A stretch of 58,665 nt of DNA. Origin: Porticoccus sp041581635. GTDB lineage: Bacteria; Pseudomonadota; Gammaproteobacteria; Pseudomonadales; Porticoccaceae. The notes beneath the pieces were generated by a model, which made no database searches, had not been told where the DNA came from, and saw only the letters and a program-made list of their open reading frames with translations. Each line of letters starts with the position of its first letter. The stretch's first letter is position 1. Of the stretch, positions 26,956 through 34,657 are shown one piece after another. Position numbers and translations under genes: made by a program. The stretch is taken from positions 1-58,665 of the forward strand of contig JBFICW010000014.1 in NCBI GenBank assembly GCA_041581635.1, given 5' to 3'.

Positions 26956-28683
26956 GTGAAATATCAACAAAAACTATCTACGGCCATTCTGGCGTTAGCG
27001 GCAACGATTGCCAGTGGCTACATAGTCGCTGCGGAAAAATCAGGTCATCCAGGAACTTCAGGGTCAGAAGTTCGCTATATGGGTGCGCCTACGATGGCAT
27101 CAGACGTCGACATGACCCTCCACCCTAATGGGCCAAAAATCACTCCAGAAGAATGGGCAAGTTCAACCAAGACCTATTTTGAACGTTGTGCCGGTTGTCA
27201 CGGCGTACTCCGCAAAGGTGCGACAGGCAAACCATTAACCCCCGACATTACCCAGCCAAAGGGCACTGACTACCTGAAGGCTCTCATTGCCTTTGGTACG
27301 CCAGGCGGTATGCCAAACTGGGGAAGCTCCGGTGACATGACCGATGAGCAGATTGACGCCATGGCTCGCTATCTACAACACAATCCTTCCCAACCGCCTG
27401 AATTTGGCATGAAGGAAATGAAGGCCAGCTGGAAGCTTGTTGTAGCACCTAAAGACCGGCCTAAAAAACCACAAGGCAGTTTTGATATTGAAAATATTTT
27501 CTCTGTTACCTTGCGTGATAGTGGTCAGGTTGCACTGATCGATGGCGATACTAAAAAGATTGTCTCGGTTGTCGACACGGGTTATGCCGTACATATCTCT
27601 CGCCCATCCAGCTCTGGTCGTTACATGTTCGTCATTGGCCGCGATGCCAAGATCAATATGATCGACATGTACATGAAAGTACCAAAAACTGTGGCAGAAA
27701 TTAAAATTGGTTCTGAAGCTCGTTCAGTAGAAACCTCCAAGTACAAAGGGTTTGAAGACAAGTACGCTATTGCGGGATCCTACTGGCCCCCACAGTACAC
27801 CATCATGGACGGTGAAACGCTTGAGCCTCTCAAGATTGTATCAACACGCGGTTACACTGTTGACACCCAGGAATACCACCCTGAACCACGTGTAGCGGCT
27901 ATTGTTGCATCACATGAATACCCTGAATTTATCGTCAATGTTAAAGAGACGGGTAAAATTCTTCTGGTGAACTACGAAGACATTAATGCATTGCAGGTCA
28001 CTGAGTTAGAGGCAGCCCGATTCCTCCATGATGGTGGCTGGGATTCCACTAAACGCTACTTTATGACAGCGGCAAACAAGTCCAACAAAATTGCCGTTGT
28101 AGACTCCAAGGAACGTGAGATGGTAGCGCTGATCGATGTAACGGAAATCCCACACCCAGGTCGTGGTGCTAACCTCAATACCAAAGCCTATGGTCCTGTT
28201 TGGGTAACTAGTGCTCTAGGTAGTGATGAAATCACCCTGATTGGTACTGACCCCGAAAACCACAAGCAACACGCCTGGAAAGTACCCAAAGTCCTCAAAG
28301 GTCAAGGTGGTGGCTCATTGTTTGTGAAAACCCATCCAAAATCCAAAAACCTTTGGGTCGATGCACCGCTGAATCCGGATACCAAAATTAGCCAATCTAT
28401 CGCAGTCTTTAATGCTGATGATCTGGACGCCGGTTTCGAGGTACTCCCCATTGCTGAATGGGCAGGTGTTGCTGACCAGGGGCCTGCTCGAGTTGTTCAG
28501 CCTGAGTACAATAAGGCCGGAGACGAAGTCTGGTTCTCTGTTTGGAATGGTGCAGATGCTGAATCTGCCATCGTGGTAGTAGATGACAAAACTCGAAAGT
28601 TGAAAACGGTGATTAAAGACAAGCGTTTAATCACACCAACCGGTAAGTTCAACGCCACCAATACCAAGGAAGATATATACTAA
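26956..28683 (+). CDS. nirS: Cytochrome cd1 nitrite reductase NirS
   Basis: NirS reduces nitrite to NO in the periplasm as a homodimer carrying heme c and heme d1. A Sec signal ends near residue 25 (YIVAA). The heme c site is CAGCH (Cys78, Cys81, His82) with a Met in GGMPNW. The propeller carries the proximal d1 ligand in GYAVHISRP (His212) and the two likely distal-pocket histidines in ASHEYPEF (His319) and FLHDGG (His357). The segment KTHPKSKNLWVDAPLN is also typical. At 575 residues it is full length with no damage. Strong ribosome site AAAGGAGG precedes the start. It is monocistronic, between its own DNR box and a strong terminator. Confidence 0.97.
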   Translation: MKYQQKLSTAILALAATIASGYIVAAEKSGHPGTSGSEVRYMGAPTMASDVDMTLHPNGPKITPEEWASSTKTYFERCAGCHGVLRKGATGKPLTPDITQPKGTDYLKALIAFGTPGGMPNWGSSGDMTDEQIDAMARYLQHNPSQPPEFGMKEMKASWKLVVAPKDRPKKPQGSFDIENIFSVTLRDSGQVALIDGDTKKIVSVVDTGYAVHISRPSSSGRYMFVIGRDAKINMIDMYMKVPKTVAEIKIGSEARSVETSKYKGFEDKYAIAGSYWPPQYTIMDGETLEPLKIVSTRGYTVDTQEYHPEPRVAAIVASHEYPEFIVNVKETGKILLVNYEDINALQVTELEAARFLHDGGWDSTKRYFMTAANKSNKIAVVDSKEREMVALIDVTEIPHPGRGANLNTKAYGPVWVTSALGSDEITLIGTDPENHKQHAWKVPKVLKGQGGGSLFVKTHPKSKNLWVDAPLNPDTKISQSIAVFNADDLDAGFEVLPIAEWAGVADQGPARVVQPEYNKAGDEVWFSVWNGADAESAIVVVDDKTRKLKTVIKDKRLITPTGKFNATNTKEDIY

Positions 28684-28701
28684 TCACATACTCATAAAAC
28701 C

Positions 28702-28731
28702 AAAGCCCTCGGAAACGGGGGCTTTTTTTTT
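28702..28731 (+). terminator. Intrinsic terminator of nirS
   Basis: A ten-base stem AAAGCCCTCG / CGGGGGCTTT with one G-T pair closes a GAAA tetraloop and runs straight into a T-tract. It lies about 20 bases after the nirS stop. Confidence 0.9.
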
Positions 28732-28804
28732 GCTCGTAATCTGCTGACGGGATGCCCCCATTTACTCTTTATTTCTTATAATGAAGCGCATACCTTTGTA
28801 ATTT

Positions 28805-28818
28805 TTGAGCATCGTCAA
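28805..28818 (+). promoter_or_regulatory. FNR/DNR box upstream of nnrS
   Basis: TTGAGCATCGTCAA fits TTGA-N6-TCAA at all eight defined positions. It is about 120 bases before the preferred nnrS start and after the nirS terminator, leaving room for a promoter and leader. Confidence 0.7.
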
Positions 28819-28938
28819 TACTGTTTCTAGCGACTTCATAGACAATGGTTCTCTCCCCGACTACCCGCCGCTGTAGAGTAATAGTTGTGATGTACGGGGT
28901 GATCCATTAGGGTGCAGAATAAATTCAGGAACTCAATA

Positions 28939-30135
28939 ATGCTAAATATCACCGACATGAAACAGGAACAAAAAAAGCCCCCAATCTTTCGATTGGCTTT
29001 TCGCCCCTTTTTCCTGTTTGGCAGCCTTTTTTCTGTCGTAGCATTGCTGTTATGGGCGATCTATCTAACCAACTCAGCCCTTCCCTGGCAACCCTATGGA
29101 AACTGGCTTTGGTGGCATGGGCACGAGATGCTATTCGGATTTAGCACGGCGATTATTGTTGGTTTTCTACTCACTGCGATTCAGAACTGGAGCGGAATTC
29201 CAGGGCTTTCCGGCTGGCCCCTGGCCGGATTATTTAGTTTATGGGTTCTAGGCCGAATATTGTTGCTGTTCCCCATAGCACCAGCAAGTTTGATTGCGAT
29301 TATCGATAGTTTGTTTCTACCTTTGGCCGCCTATATGCTGGCTCGACCCATCGTGGCAGCTAAATTATGGCGTAATCTAATGTTCATCCCACTGCTACTT
29401 CTACTCGCCTGGACTAATGGTCACAGCCATTACCGGTTGATGAATGGCGATATGTTGTCATTGCCAGATACTCAGGGAACCATCCTGATTATTACTATGA
29501 TCATTGTCATCATGGGTGGCCGAGTCATTCCTTTTTTTACTGCAAATGCGATTCGTACTCAAAAACCTAATCCACTGCTATCCCTGGAACTACTATCTAT
29601 TGTCACTCTTGGTGTAGCCACTCTGTACAGCTTGATCACGGGTAGTCTTTCCCCCGAACCAGGAATTGGTATTCTCTTTTTAGTCTCCGCAGTTGCCAAT
29701 CTTTTCAGAATGGGGCGCTGGCAAGGAAAACTCACTCTGGGCAACCCATTGCTTTGGTCCCTACATCTTTCCTATTTATTAATCGTCATTAGCTTAGGGT
29801 TACTCGGAGCATTTCACTTGGGTCTAAATATACCACTCAGTACAGCCCTCCACGGACTAACCATTGGTGGTATCGGACTGATGGTGCTAGCCATGATCAG
29901 TCGAGTCTCGCTTGGCCATACGGGCAGAATGTTACAGGTTGGTATTTGGATTACGATGGGTTACGGAGCACTGGCCATATCGGCCATCGTCAGAGTCGTT
30001 GCACCACTCATATTAAATGATCCCTCCACACTGTATTTAATCAGCATAAGTTGCTGGGGGTTTTCCTATCTCACCTTTGTCATTATCTACTGGCCCGTGC
30101 TCACTCAACCAAGGGTCGATGGCCGACCCGGTTAA
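28939..30135 (+). CDS. nnrS: NnrS family heme-copper membrane protein
   Basis: NnrS is a 12-helix heme- and copper-containing membrane protein that protects cells from nitrosative stress and prevents build-up of protein-nitrosyl species during NO exposure. The protein shows the family opening PIFRLAFRPFFLFGSLFS, the His-containing segment WLWWHGHEMLFGFSTAIIVGFLLTA, and the motif GGRVIPFFTANA. The frame extends to GTG at 28912, but the ATG at 28939 has CAGGA eight bases upstream and is preferred (398 residues). It follows nirS and precedes the heme-copper module. Confidence 0.93.
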   Translation: MLNITDMKQEQKKPPIFRLAFRPFFLFGSLFSVVALLLWAIYLTNSALPWQPYGNWLWWHGHEMLFGFSTAIIVGFLLTAIQNWSGIPGLSGWPLAGLFSLWVLGRILLLFPIAPASLIAIIDSLFLPLAAYMLARPIVAAKLWRNLMFIPLLLLLAWTNGHSHYRLMNGDMLSLPDTQGTILIITMIIVIMGGRVIPFFTANAIRTQKPNPLLSLELLSIVTLGVATLYSLITGSLSPEPGIGILFLVSAVANLFRMGRWQGKLTLGNPLLWSLHLSYLLIVISLGLLGAFHLGLNIPLSTALHGLTIGGIGLMVLAMISRVSLGHTGRMLQVGIWITMGYGALAISAIVRVVAPLILNDPSTLYLISISCWGFSYLTFVIIYWPVLTQPRVDGRPG

Positions 30136-30165
30136 CCATCAGCACAAAATAAACAACCTAAAAAT

Positions 30166-30196
30166 CTCTGAATAAATACGTTATTCAGAGCTTTTT
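30166..30196 (+). terminator. Intrinsic terminator of nnrS
   Basis: CTCTGAATAA pairs perfectly with TTATTCAGAG around a five-base loop and is followed by CTTTTTC. It lies 30 bases after the nnrS stop and separates nnrS from the next transcription unit. Confidence 0.75.
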
Positions 30197-30295
30197 CTGG
30201 TCTTTATTTTCGCCCAGCTTTCTCATAAATCAGCAGACTTTATTTTTTCAACTATCCTTTCAAATAACCATAATCCGGGAAGCCCTTCTCAACCA

Positions 30296-30309
30296 TTGAC
30301 TTTGGTCAA
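30296..30309 (+). promoter_or_regulatory. FNR/DNR box in front of the heme-copper module
   Basis: TTGACTTTGGTCAA is a perfect inverted repeat (TTGAC-N4-GTCAA) and fits TTGA-N6-TCAA. It sits 94 bases before the small membrane peptide that opens the module, implying the whole heme-copper unit is switched on with nitrite reduction. Confidence 0.8.
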
Positions 30310-30402
30310 GCACGCGAAGGCGCTTACAGCGTTAAAGTTCAACAGGTAACTGAGTAAAAAGCTCAGATATTTTACACACAAAAATAATAGGAACGAGCTG
30401 CC

Positions 30403-30561
30403 ATGAGCGATGACAAGCATATAGAAGACAAGGATATACCGGTGATGCAAAGGGTGCTGGACAACCCGTTTATTCTGTTATTTATCGGGATTACCGTCCC
30501 CACACTTACCTACATTGTCTGGGGAGTGATGGAACTGATTTCTGTCCCCATTTCACAATAA
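30403..30561 (+). CDS. 52-residue single-span membrane peptide, likely small subunit of the heme-copper enzyme
   Basis: ATG at 30403 is preceded by AGGAAC and opens a 52-codon frame ending in TAA. The peptide has a charged cytoplasmic head (MSDDKHIEDKDIPVMQRVLD), then NPF and one hydrophobic helix of about 24 residues, FILLFIGITVPTLTYIVWGV. It lies 29 bases upstream of the CuA subunit. Small single-helix subunits are known next to subunit II in ba3-type oxidases (subunit IIa), so a structural role is likely. I recognise no named family. Confidence 0.75.
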   Translation: MSDDKHIEDKDIPVMQRVLDNPFILLFIGITVPTLTYIVWGVMELISVPISQ

Positions 30562-30590
30562 CAAGCTTATGGCTTTACGGAGAATAAACA

Positions 30591-31133
30591 ATGACAAGCA
30601 TTTCACCTCCAGCCAGAAAAGTCTGGTGGAAAGAACCGATAGAGAAAGGTGAGCTAATTTGGATCGCTGTTGTCGTCGTTTGGGGAATTATTCTCACCCT
30701 AATGATGCCATTTTGGCATATTTACGGTGAGCAAAATCTTTCTAGCGAAGCATATAAAACGACACCTGAAACCTATCTAGGTAAAGCTCAAGCGGTGGTT
30801 GATAAATACACCATACGAACAGAGGGTGACTATAAGACGCCTGTGGTTAAGCCCCCCGCTGGCGAAGATATCTATCTCGTGGGTCGCCTCTGGGAATGGT
30901 GGCCCTATTTTGAGCTGAAGAAAGGTGAGTCCTACCGACTTCATGTCGCCTCAGTTGATTGGCAGCACGGATTTTCCCTGCAACCAACCAACCTCAATGT
31001 GCAAGTCCTTCCGGGTTATGACATGGTCTTAACAGTCACCCCGAACAAAACAGGTAAGCACACTATTGTTTGTAACGAATACTGCGGAATCGGGCATCAC
31101 AATATGCTGGGCACGATTTACGTCGTTGATTAG
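30591..31133 (+). CDS. CuA-containing heme-copper subunit II (NorS/ba3 CoxB-like)
   Basis: This subunit accepts electrons from cytochrome c through a binuclear CuA centre on the periplasmic side. One transmembrane helix (about residues 22-42) anchors it. All CuA ligands are present: His126 in DWQHGFSL, then Cys161, Glu163, Cys165, His169 and Met172 in CNEYCGIGHHNM. At 180 residues, with one helix and no long linker, it resembles ba3-type subunit II. It is followed by the catalytic subunit after 9 bases. Because of the partner and DNR control it is read as the NorS-like subunit of a NO reductase; an oxidase remains possible. Confidence 0.82.
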   Translation: MTSISPPARKVWWKEPIEKGELIWIAVVVVWGIILTLMMPFWHIYGEQNLSSEAYKTTPETYLGKAQAVVDKYTIRTEGDYKTPVVKPPAGEDIYLVGRLWEWWPYFELKKGESYRLHVASVDWQHGFSLQPTNLNVQVLPGYDMVLTVTPNKTGKHTIVCNEYCGIGHHNMLGTIYVVD

Positions 31134-31142
31134 GGGGCCAAC

Positions 31143-32840
31143 ATGACAACTAATAATGATTTTAGAATTTGTCCCGACACGGGGCTCAAATGGCACCGTC
31201 CTGCCGAAAAACTGATAAAGCTCAATGCTGTTGCCGCCGTCGTATTTCTACTGGTTGGCGGCATACTTGGCCTGGGTGTTGGCTTAACTCGATGGCCAGA
31301 GGTTCACTTACTTGGCCCCGACACGTTCTATCAAGTACTCACAGGGCATGGGATTAATGTACTGATTTTCTGGATTATTTTCTTTGAAATGGCAGTAATT
31401 CACTTTGCCTCCTCAACACTACTGGGTTGTCGTATGGCAATGCCAAAAGTTGGTTTTGGGGCTTTCATATTGATGGTTCTGGGGGCGCTACTCAACAATT
31501 ACGCGGTACTGGTCAAAGGCAATTCCAGTGTAATGATGACCTCCTATGTACCCATGCCGGCAGACACATTATTCTATGTAGGGTTAATACTCTTTGCCGT
31601 CGGAGCCCTGATAAACTGTTTTCTATTTCTCGGCACACTGGTTATCGCCAAGGATGAAAAAACCTATGAAGGTTCGATACCACTCGTTACCTTCGGTGCA
31701 TTGACTGCCACTATTATCGCAATATTTACCATCGCATCCGGTGCGGTCATTCTTATCCCGACACTGCTTTGGAATCTTGGCTTTGTCAGCAATATTGATG
31801 CTGGTCTCTACCGCTTGATTTGGTGGGCATTTGGTCACTCCTCTCAACAGATTAATGTAGCAGCCCAAGTCTCTATCTGGTACGCGATTGCTGCCATTTT
31901 ATTCGGCGCCAAACCCCTGTCGGAAAAAGTCAGCCGCTTTGCCTTCCTGTTGTACATCGCGGTACTGCAAATTGCATCGGCTCACCACCTGCTAGTAGAC
32001 CCGGGCCTTAGCTCGGAATGGAAGATTTTTAATACGAGTTACGCTATGTACCTGGCCGTTATGGCGAGTATGGTTCACGGCCTGACTGTTCCTGGTTCTA
32101 TTGAGCATGCACAGCGCGCTAGAGGATTTGGCAGTGGATTGTATGAATGGCTTCGCAAGGCGCCCTGGGGGAACCCGGTCTTCTCGGGTATGTTCCTGTC
32201 ACTGGTCGGCTTTGGTGTACTAGGCGGTATTACTGGTGTCGTCATGGGCACCGAGCAGATCAACCTGCTTATTCACAACACGCTGTACGTACCTGGTCAC
32301 TTTCATGCCACCGTCGTCATAGGAACAACGCTGACATTTATGGCCATCACCTATTGGCTGGTTCCTATCCTGTTCCGGCGTCAGTTAATTATGAAGAAAC
32401 TGGCCAGCCTGCAACCCTGGATATTTGGCCTGGGAATGACGGGTGTTTCTCTATTCCTGATGGGTGCGGGCACACTTGGTGTACCTCGCCGTCACTGGGA
32501 CATTCTTTTCTCTGGTTCTAATGGTGGATATGAGTTCTCAGCCGCCGCGATAACCATGATGGGACTGAATGGCATGTCTGTGATTCTTGCTTGCCTCGGT
32601 GGTGCCGCCTTCTGTGTCATTGTCGTTGGCTCACTCCTGTTTGGAAAGAAAATTGGTGAAAATGAAAAGGTTGGAACACCCATGATTGTTGCTCCAGTCA
32701 CCGATGAAGAGTACGCCACCAATAAGTCTTCAATGACAATTCCTGGAACCTTAGGAATGGTGGCTGTCTTCTTTGTCGCCTTTGCCCTTTACTACTTCAT
32801 CAACTGGAAGTACTTAGCGCAGACTTGGGGTTTAAGCTAA
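31143..32840 (+). CDS. Heme-copper catalytic subunit I with Gln in place of the active-site Tyr (NorY-like, candidate NO reductase)
   Basis: This polytopic catalytic subunit retains all six His ligands: His69 (helix II) and His388 for the low-spin heme, His386 for the high-spin heme, and His232, His281 and His282 for CuB. In oxygen reductases the helix VI motif is GHPxVY with Tyr four residues after the first CuB His. Here it is GHSSQQI, so Gln236 replaces the cross-linked Tyr. Loss of that Tyr is the hallmark of NO-reducing members of the superfamily. The HHLLVDPG and YVPGHFHAT segments are of the B-family (ba3) type. Neighbouring SCO recalls the norSY-senC set of ammonia oxidisers. Substrate is inferred, not shown. 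Confidence 0.8.
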   Translation: MTTNNDFRICPDTGLKWHRPAEKLIKLNAVAAVVFLLVGGILGLGVGLTRWPEVHLLGPDTFYQVLTGHGINVLIFWIIFFEMAVIHFASSTLLGCRMAMPKVGFGAFILMVLGALLNNYAVLVKGNSSVMMTSYVPMPADTLFYVGLILFAVGALINCFLFLGTLVIAKDEKTYEGSIPLVTFGALTATIIAIFTIASGAVILIPTLLWNLGFVSNIDAGLYRLIWWAFGHSSQQINVAAQVSIWYAIAAILFGAKPLSEKVSRFAFLLYIAVLQIASAHHLLVDPGLSSEWKIFNTSYAMYLAVMASMVHGLTVPGSIEHAQRARGFGSGLYEWLRKAPWGNPVFSGMFLSLVGFGVLGGITGVVMGTEQINLLIHNTLYVPGHFHATVVIGTTLTFMAITYWLVPILFRRQLIMKKLASLQPWIFGLGMTGVSLFLMGAGTLGVPRRHWDILFSGSNGGYEFSAAAITMMGLNGMSVILACLGGAAFCVIVVGSLLFGKKIGENEKVGTPMIVAPVTDEEYATNKSSMTIPGTLGMVAVFFVAFALYYFINWKYLAQTWGLS

Positions 32841-32883
32841 AAAGAGCCAACCGAAGCCTGGTAAAAAGGCCTACAACCGAGTA

Positions 32884-32910
32884 ATGGGGGGCTTAGCCCC
32901 CCATTTTTTT
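32884..32910 (+). terminator. Intrinsic terminator after the subunit I gene
   Basis: ATGGGGGG and CCCCCCAT form a perfect eight-base stem with loop CTTAG, followed by seven T. It lies 44 bases after the stop. Partial read-through to heme O synthase is possible, but this marks an end of the catalytic-subunit transcript. Confidence 0.9.
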
Positions 32911-32936
32911 AGTAACGCGATGGTTAAGGATTCTTT

Positions 32937-33794
32937 GTGTTTGCACAGATAGTCGACATTTTTAAACTACGTATCGGTGTATTAATGGCTGTCACCGCCC
33001 TGGCGGGATTTGCTGTCACACCCGGCGAGTCACTATCCAGTCTACAGATGTTGGCGTTAGCGCTTACCGTCTTAGGCGCCTCTGCCGCAGCGGGCGCCTT
33101 TAATCAATACGCTGAAAAAGACTTGGATGCACGAATGGAGCGCACCAAAAAGCGACCATTCGTCACGGGAAAAGCCTCCCACAATAAAAATTGGCTATGG
33201 TTAATTGCCGGTCTTCTCATACTGTCTGTGGGTCTTGCCAGCTGGGTCTTTAATATCGCCGTAGGGTTTCATGTATTTATGGGAGCCTTCACCTACGGGA
33301 TTATCTACACTTTATGGCTAAAACGCCGTACGGCCTGGAATATTGTCATTGGTGGCGCTGCGGGTAGCTTTGCTGTATTAGCCGGAGCCGCGGCCGCAGA
33401 TCCCGCTTTAGGTGCGCCGTCAATATTACTCGCCATTGTACTTTTCTTGTGGACGCCACCCCACTTCTGGGCACTTGCCATCGCTCTTCACAAGGATTAT
33501 GCCAATGCCGGCGTTCCCATGCTTCCGGTGGTAAAGGGTGACGAAGCAGCTGCCAAAATAATCCTTCTTAACATTATTGTGCTTGTGGCCGTATCACTAT
33601 TGCCCGGGATCTATGGTATGGGCTGGGTATACCTGGGTGGTGCTACAATCGGTGGTGCTTACTTTATCTATAAGGGTATTCATCTGGTCCAGGATCCCAA
33701 CCCAAAAACAGCTATTCGCTGCTTTCTCGCCTCCTTAATTCAATTGACGCTGTTATTGATTACCGCAATGATTGACCCACTGATCATTGGATAA
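32937..33794 (+). CDS. ctaB: Protoheme IX farnesyltransferase (heme O synthase)
   Basis: This UbiA-family membrane enzyme adds a farnesyl group to heme B to make heme O, the precursor of heme A. The first Asp-rich motif is NQYAEKDLDARMERTKKRP, near residue 57, and the second is in the loop LHKDYANAGVPMLP. Nine or so hydrophobic helices fill the 285 residues. The start is GTG with AAGGA six bases upstream. It follows the terminator of the heme-copper subunit and its stop overlaps the SCO frame. Its presence suggests the local enzyme uses heme O or A rather than only heme B. Confidence 0.94.
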   Translation: MFAQIVDIFKLRIGVLMAVTALAGFAVTPGESLSSLQMLALALTVLGASAAAGAFNQYAEKDLDARMERTKKRPFVTGKASHNKNWLWLIAGLLILSVGLASWVFNIAVGFHVFMGAFTYGIIYTLWLKRRTAWNIVIGGAAGSFAVLAGAAAADPALGAPSILLAIVLFLWTPPHFWALAIALHKDYANAGVPMLPVVKGDEAAAKIILLNIIVLVAVSLLPGIYGMGWVYLGGATIGGAYFIYKGIHLVQDPNPKTAIRCFLASLIQLTLLLITAMIDPLIIG

Positions 33795-33801
33795 GCTATT
33801 G

Positions 33802-34638
33802 ATGAAAAAGCTCTCTGGACTATTAACGCTCCTGCTGATTTCTCTACTGGGAACGGCCACCATTGCCGAAGAAATGAGCGCGAAGGAACACCAGCATAAA
33901 CCTACACCCAGCTTCGATAGAAAAACAGCCTTAGATATCAGCCAGGCGGCCATTGGCAGACAGCTAGATGAATATCATTTTTTTACGAGCCAAGGACAAC
34001 CGAAGAAACTCAGTGACTACCGCGGTAAGCCCCTGATTGTCAGCCTCATCTATACCTCCTGCTATCATATATGCCCCACCACCACCAAGCATTTGGACAA
34101 AGTGGTCGGTAAAGCGCAATCTGTGCTTGGAGAAGACACCTTCAATGTTGTCACTATCGGATTTGATGCCGACAATGATACCGCTGACGCAATGCGGATA
34201 TTTGCCAAACAGCAGTCTGTTAGCGAAGACAACTGGGATTTCCTCTCCGCCGACAAAGAAACCATTCTCCAGTTCTCCAAACAACTTGGCTTCCAGTTTT
34301 TTGCCTCACCCCAAGGTTTCGACCACTTGGTTCAGACAACGCTGCTAGATAAAAATGGTACCGTCACTCGGCAAGTTTACGGTATTCAGTTTGAGACACC
34401 CCATCTGGTCGAACCGCTCAAGCAACTCATTTTTGGTGGAAAAGCAGATCAATCACTTTTTCAGGAAATCAGTAATAAAATACGGCTCTTCTGCACAGTA
34501 TATGACCCAAACTCAGACTCTTACCTGTTTAATTACTCGATTTTCGTTGGACTGTTTATGGGACTGACCCTCGGTGGATTGATGATTTTTCTATTCATCA
34601 GAGAGTGGCGCTACAGCAAAATCGCCCGCAATAGGTAA
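33802..34638 (+). CDS. SCO1/SenC copper chaperone with C-terminal membrane helix
   Basis: SCO proteins deliver copper to the CuA site of subunit II. In the longer frame from TTG 33787 the copper-binding pair is Cys92/Cys96 in TSCYHICP and the third ligand is His180 in GFDHLVQT. The ATG at 33802 gives 278 residues and a better signal (MKKLSGLLTLLLISLLGTATIAEE). Unusually, after the thioredoxin-like domain there is a C-terminal extension with a membrane helix (YSIFVGLFMGLTLGGLMIFLFI) and a preceding FCTVYDP segment. The gene precedes the cytochrome b fusion and belongs with the CuA enzyme. Confidence 0.88.
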   Translation: MKKLSGLLTLLLISLLGTATIAEEMSAKEHQHKPTPSFDRKTALDISQAAIGRQLDEYHFFTSQGQPKKLSDYRGKPLIVSLIYTSCYHICPTTTKHLDKVVGKAQSVLGEDTFNVVTIGFDADNDTADAMRIFAKQQSVSEDNWDFLSADKETILQFSKQLGFQFFASPQGFDHLVQTTLLDKNGTVTRQVYGIQFETPHLVEPLKQLIFGGKADQSLFQEISNKIRLFCTVYDPNSDSYLFNYSIFVGLFMGLTLGGLMIFLFIREWRYSKIARNR

Positions 34639-34657
34639 TATCTATGGAGAGAACGCA

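Noticed and set aside
30591..32840. Reading the CuA/subunit I pair as an ordinary cytochrome c oxidase
   Set aside because: The helix VI Tyr is replaced by Gln and the genes sit under a DNR box next to nirS and nnrS. Oxidase activity is not excluded, but NO reduction fits better.
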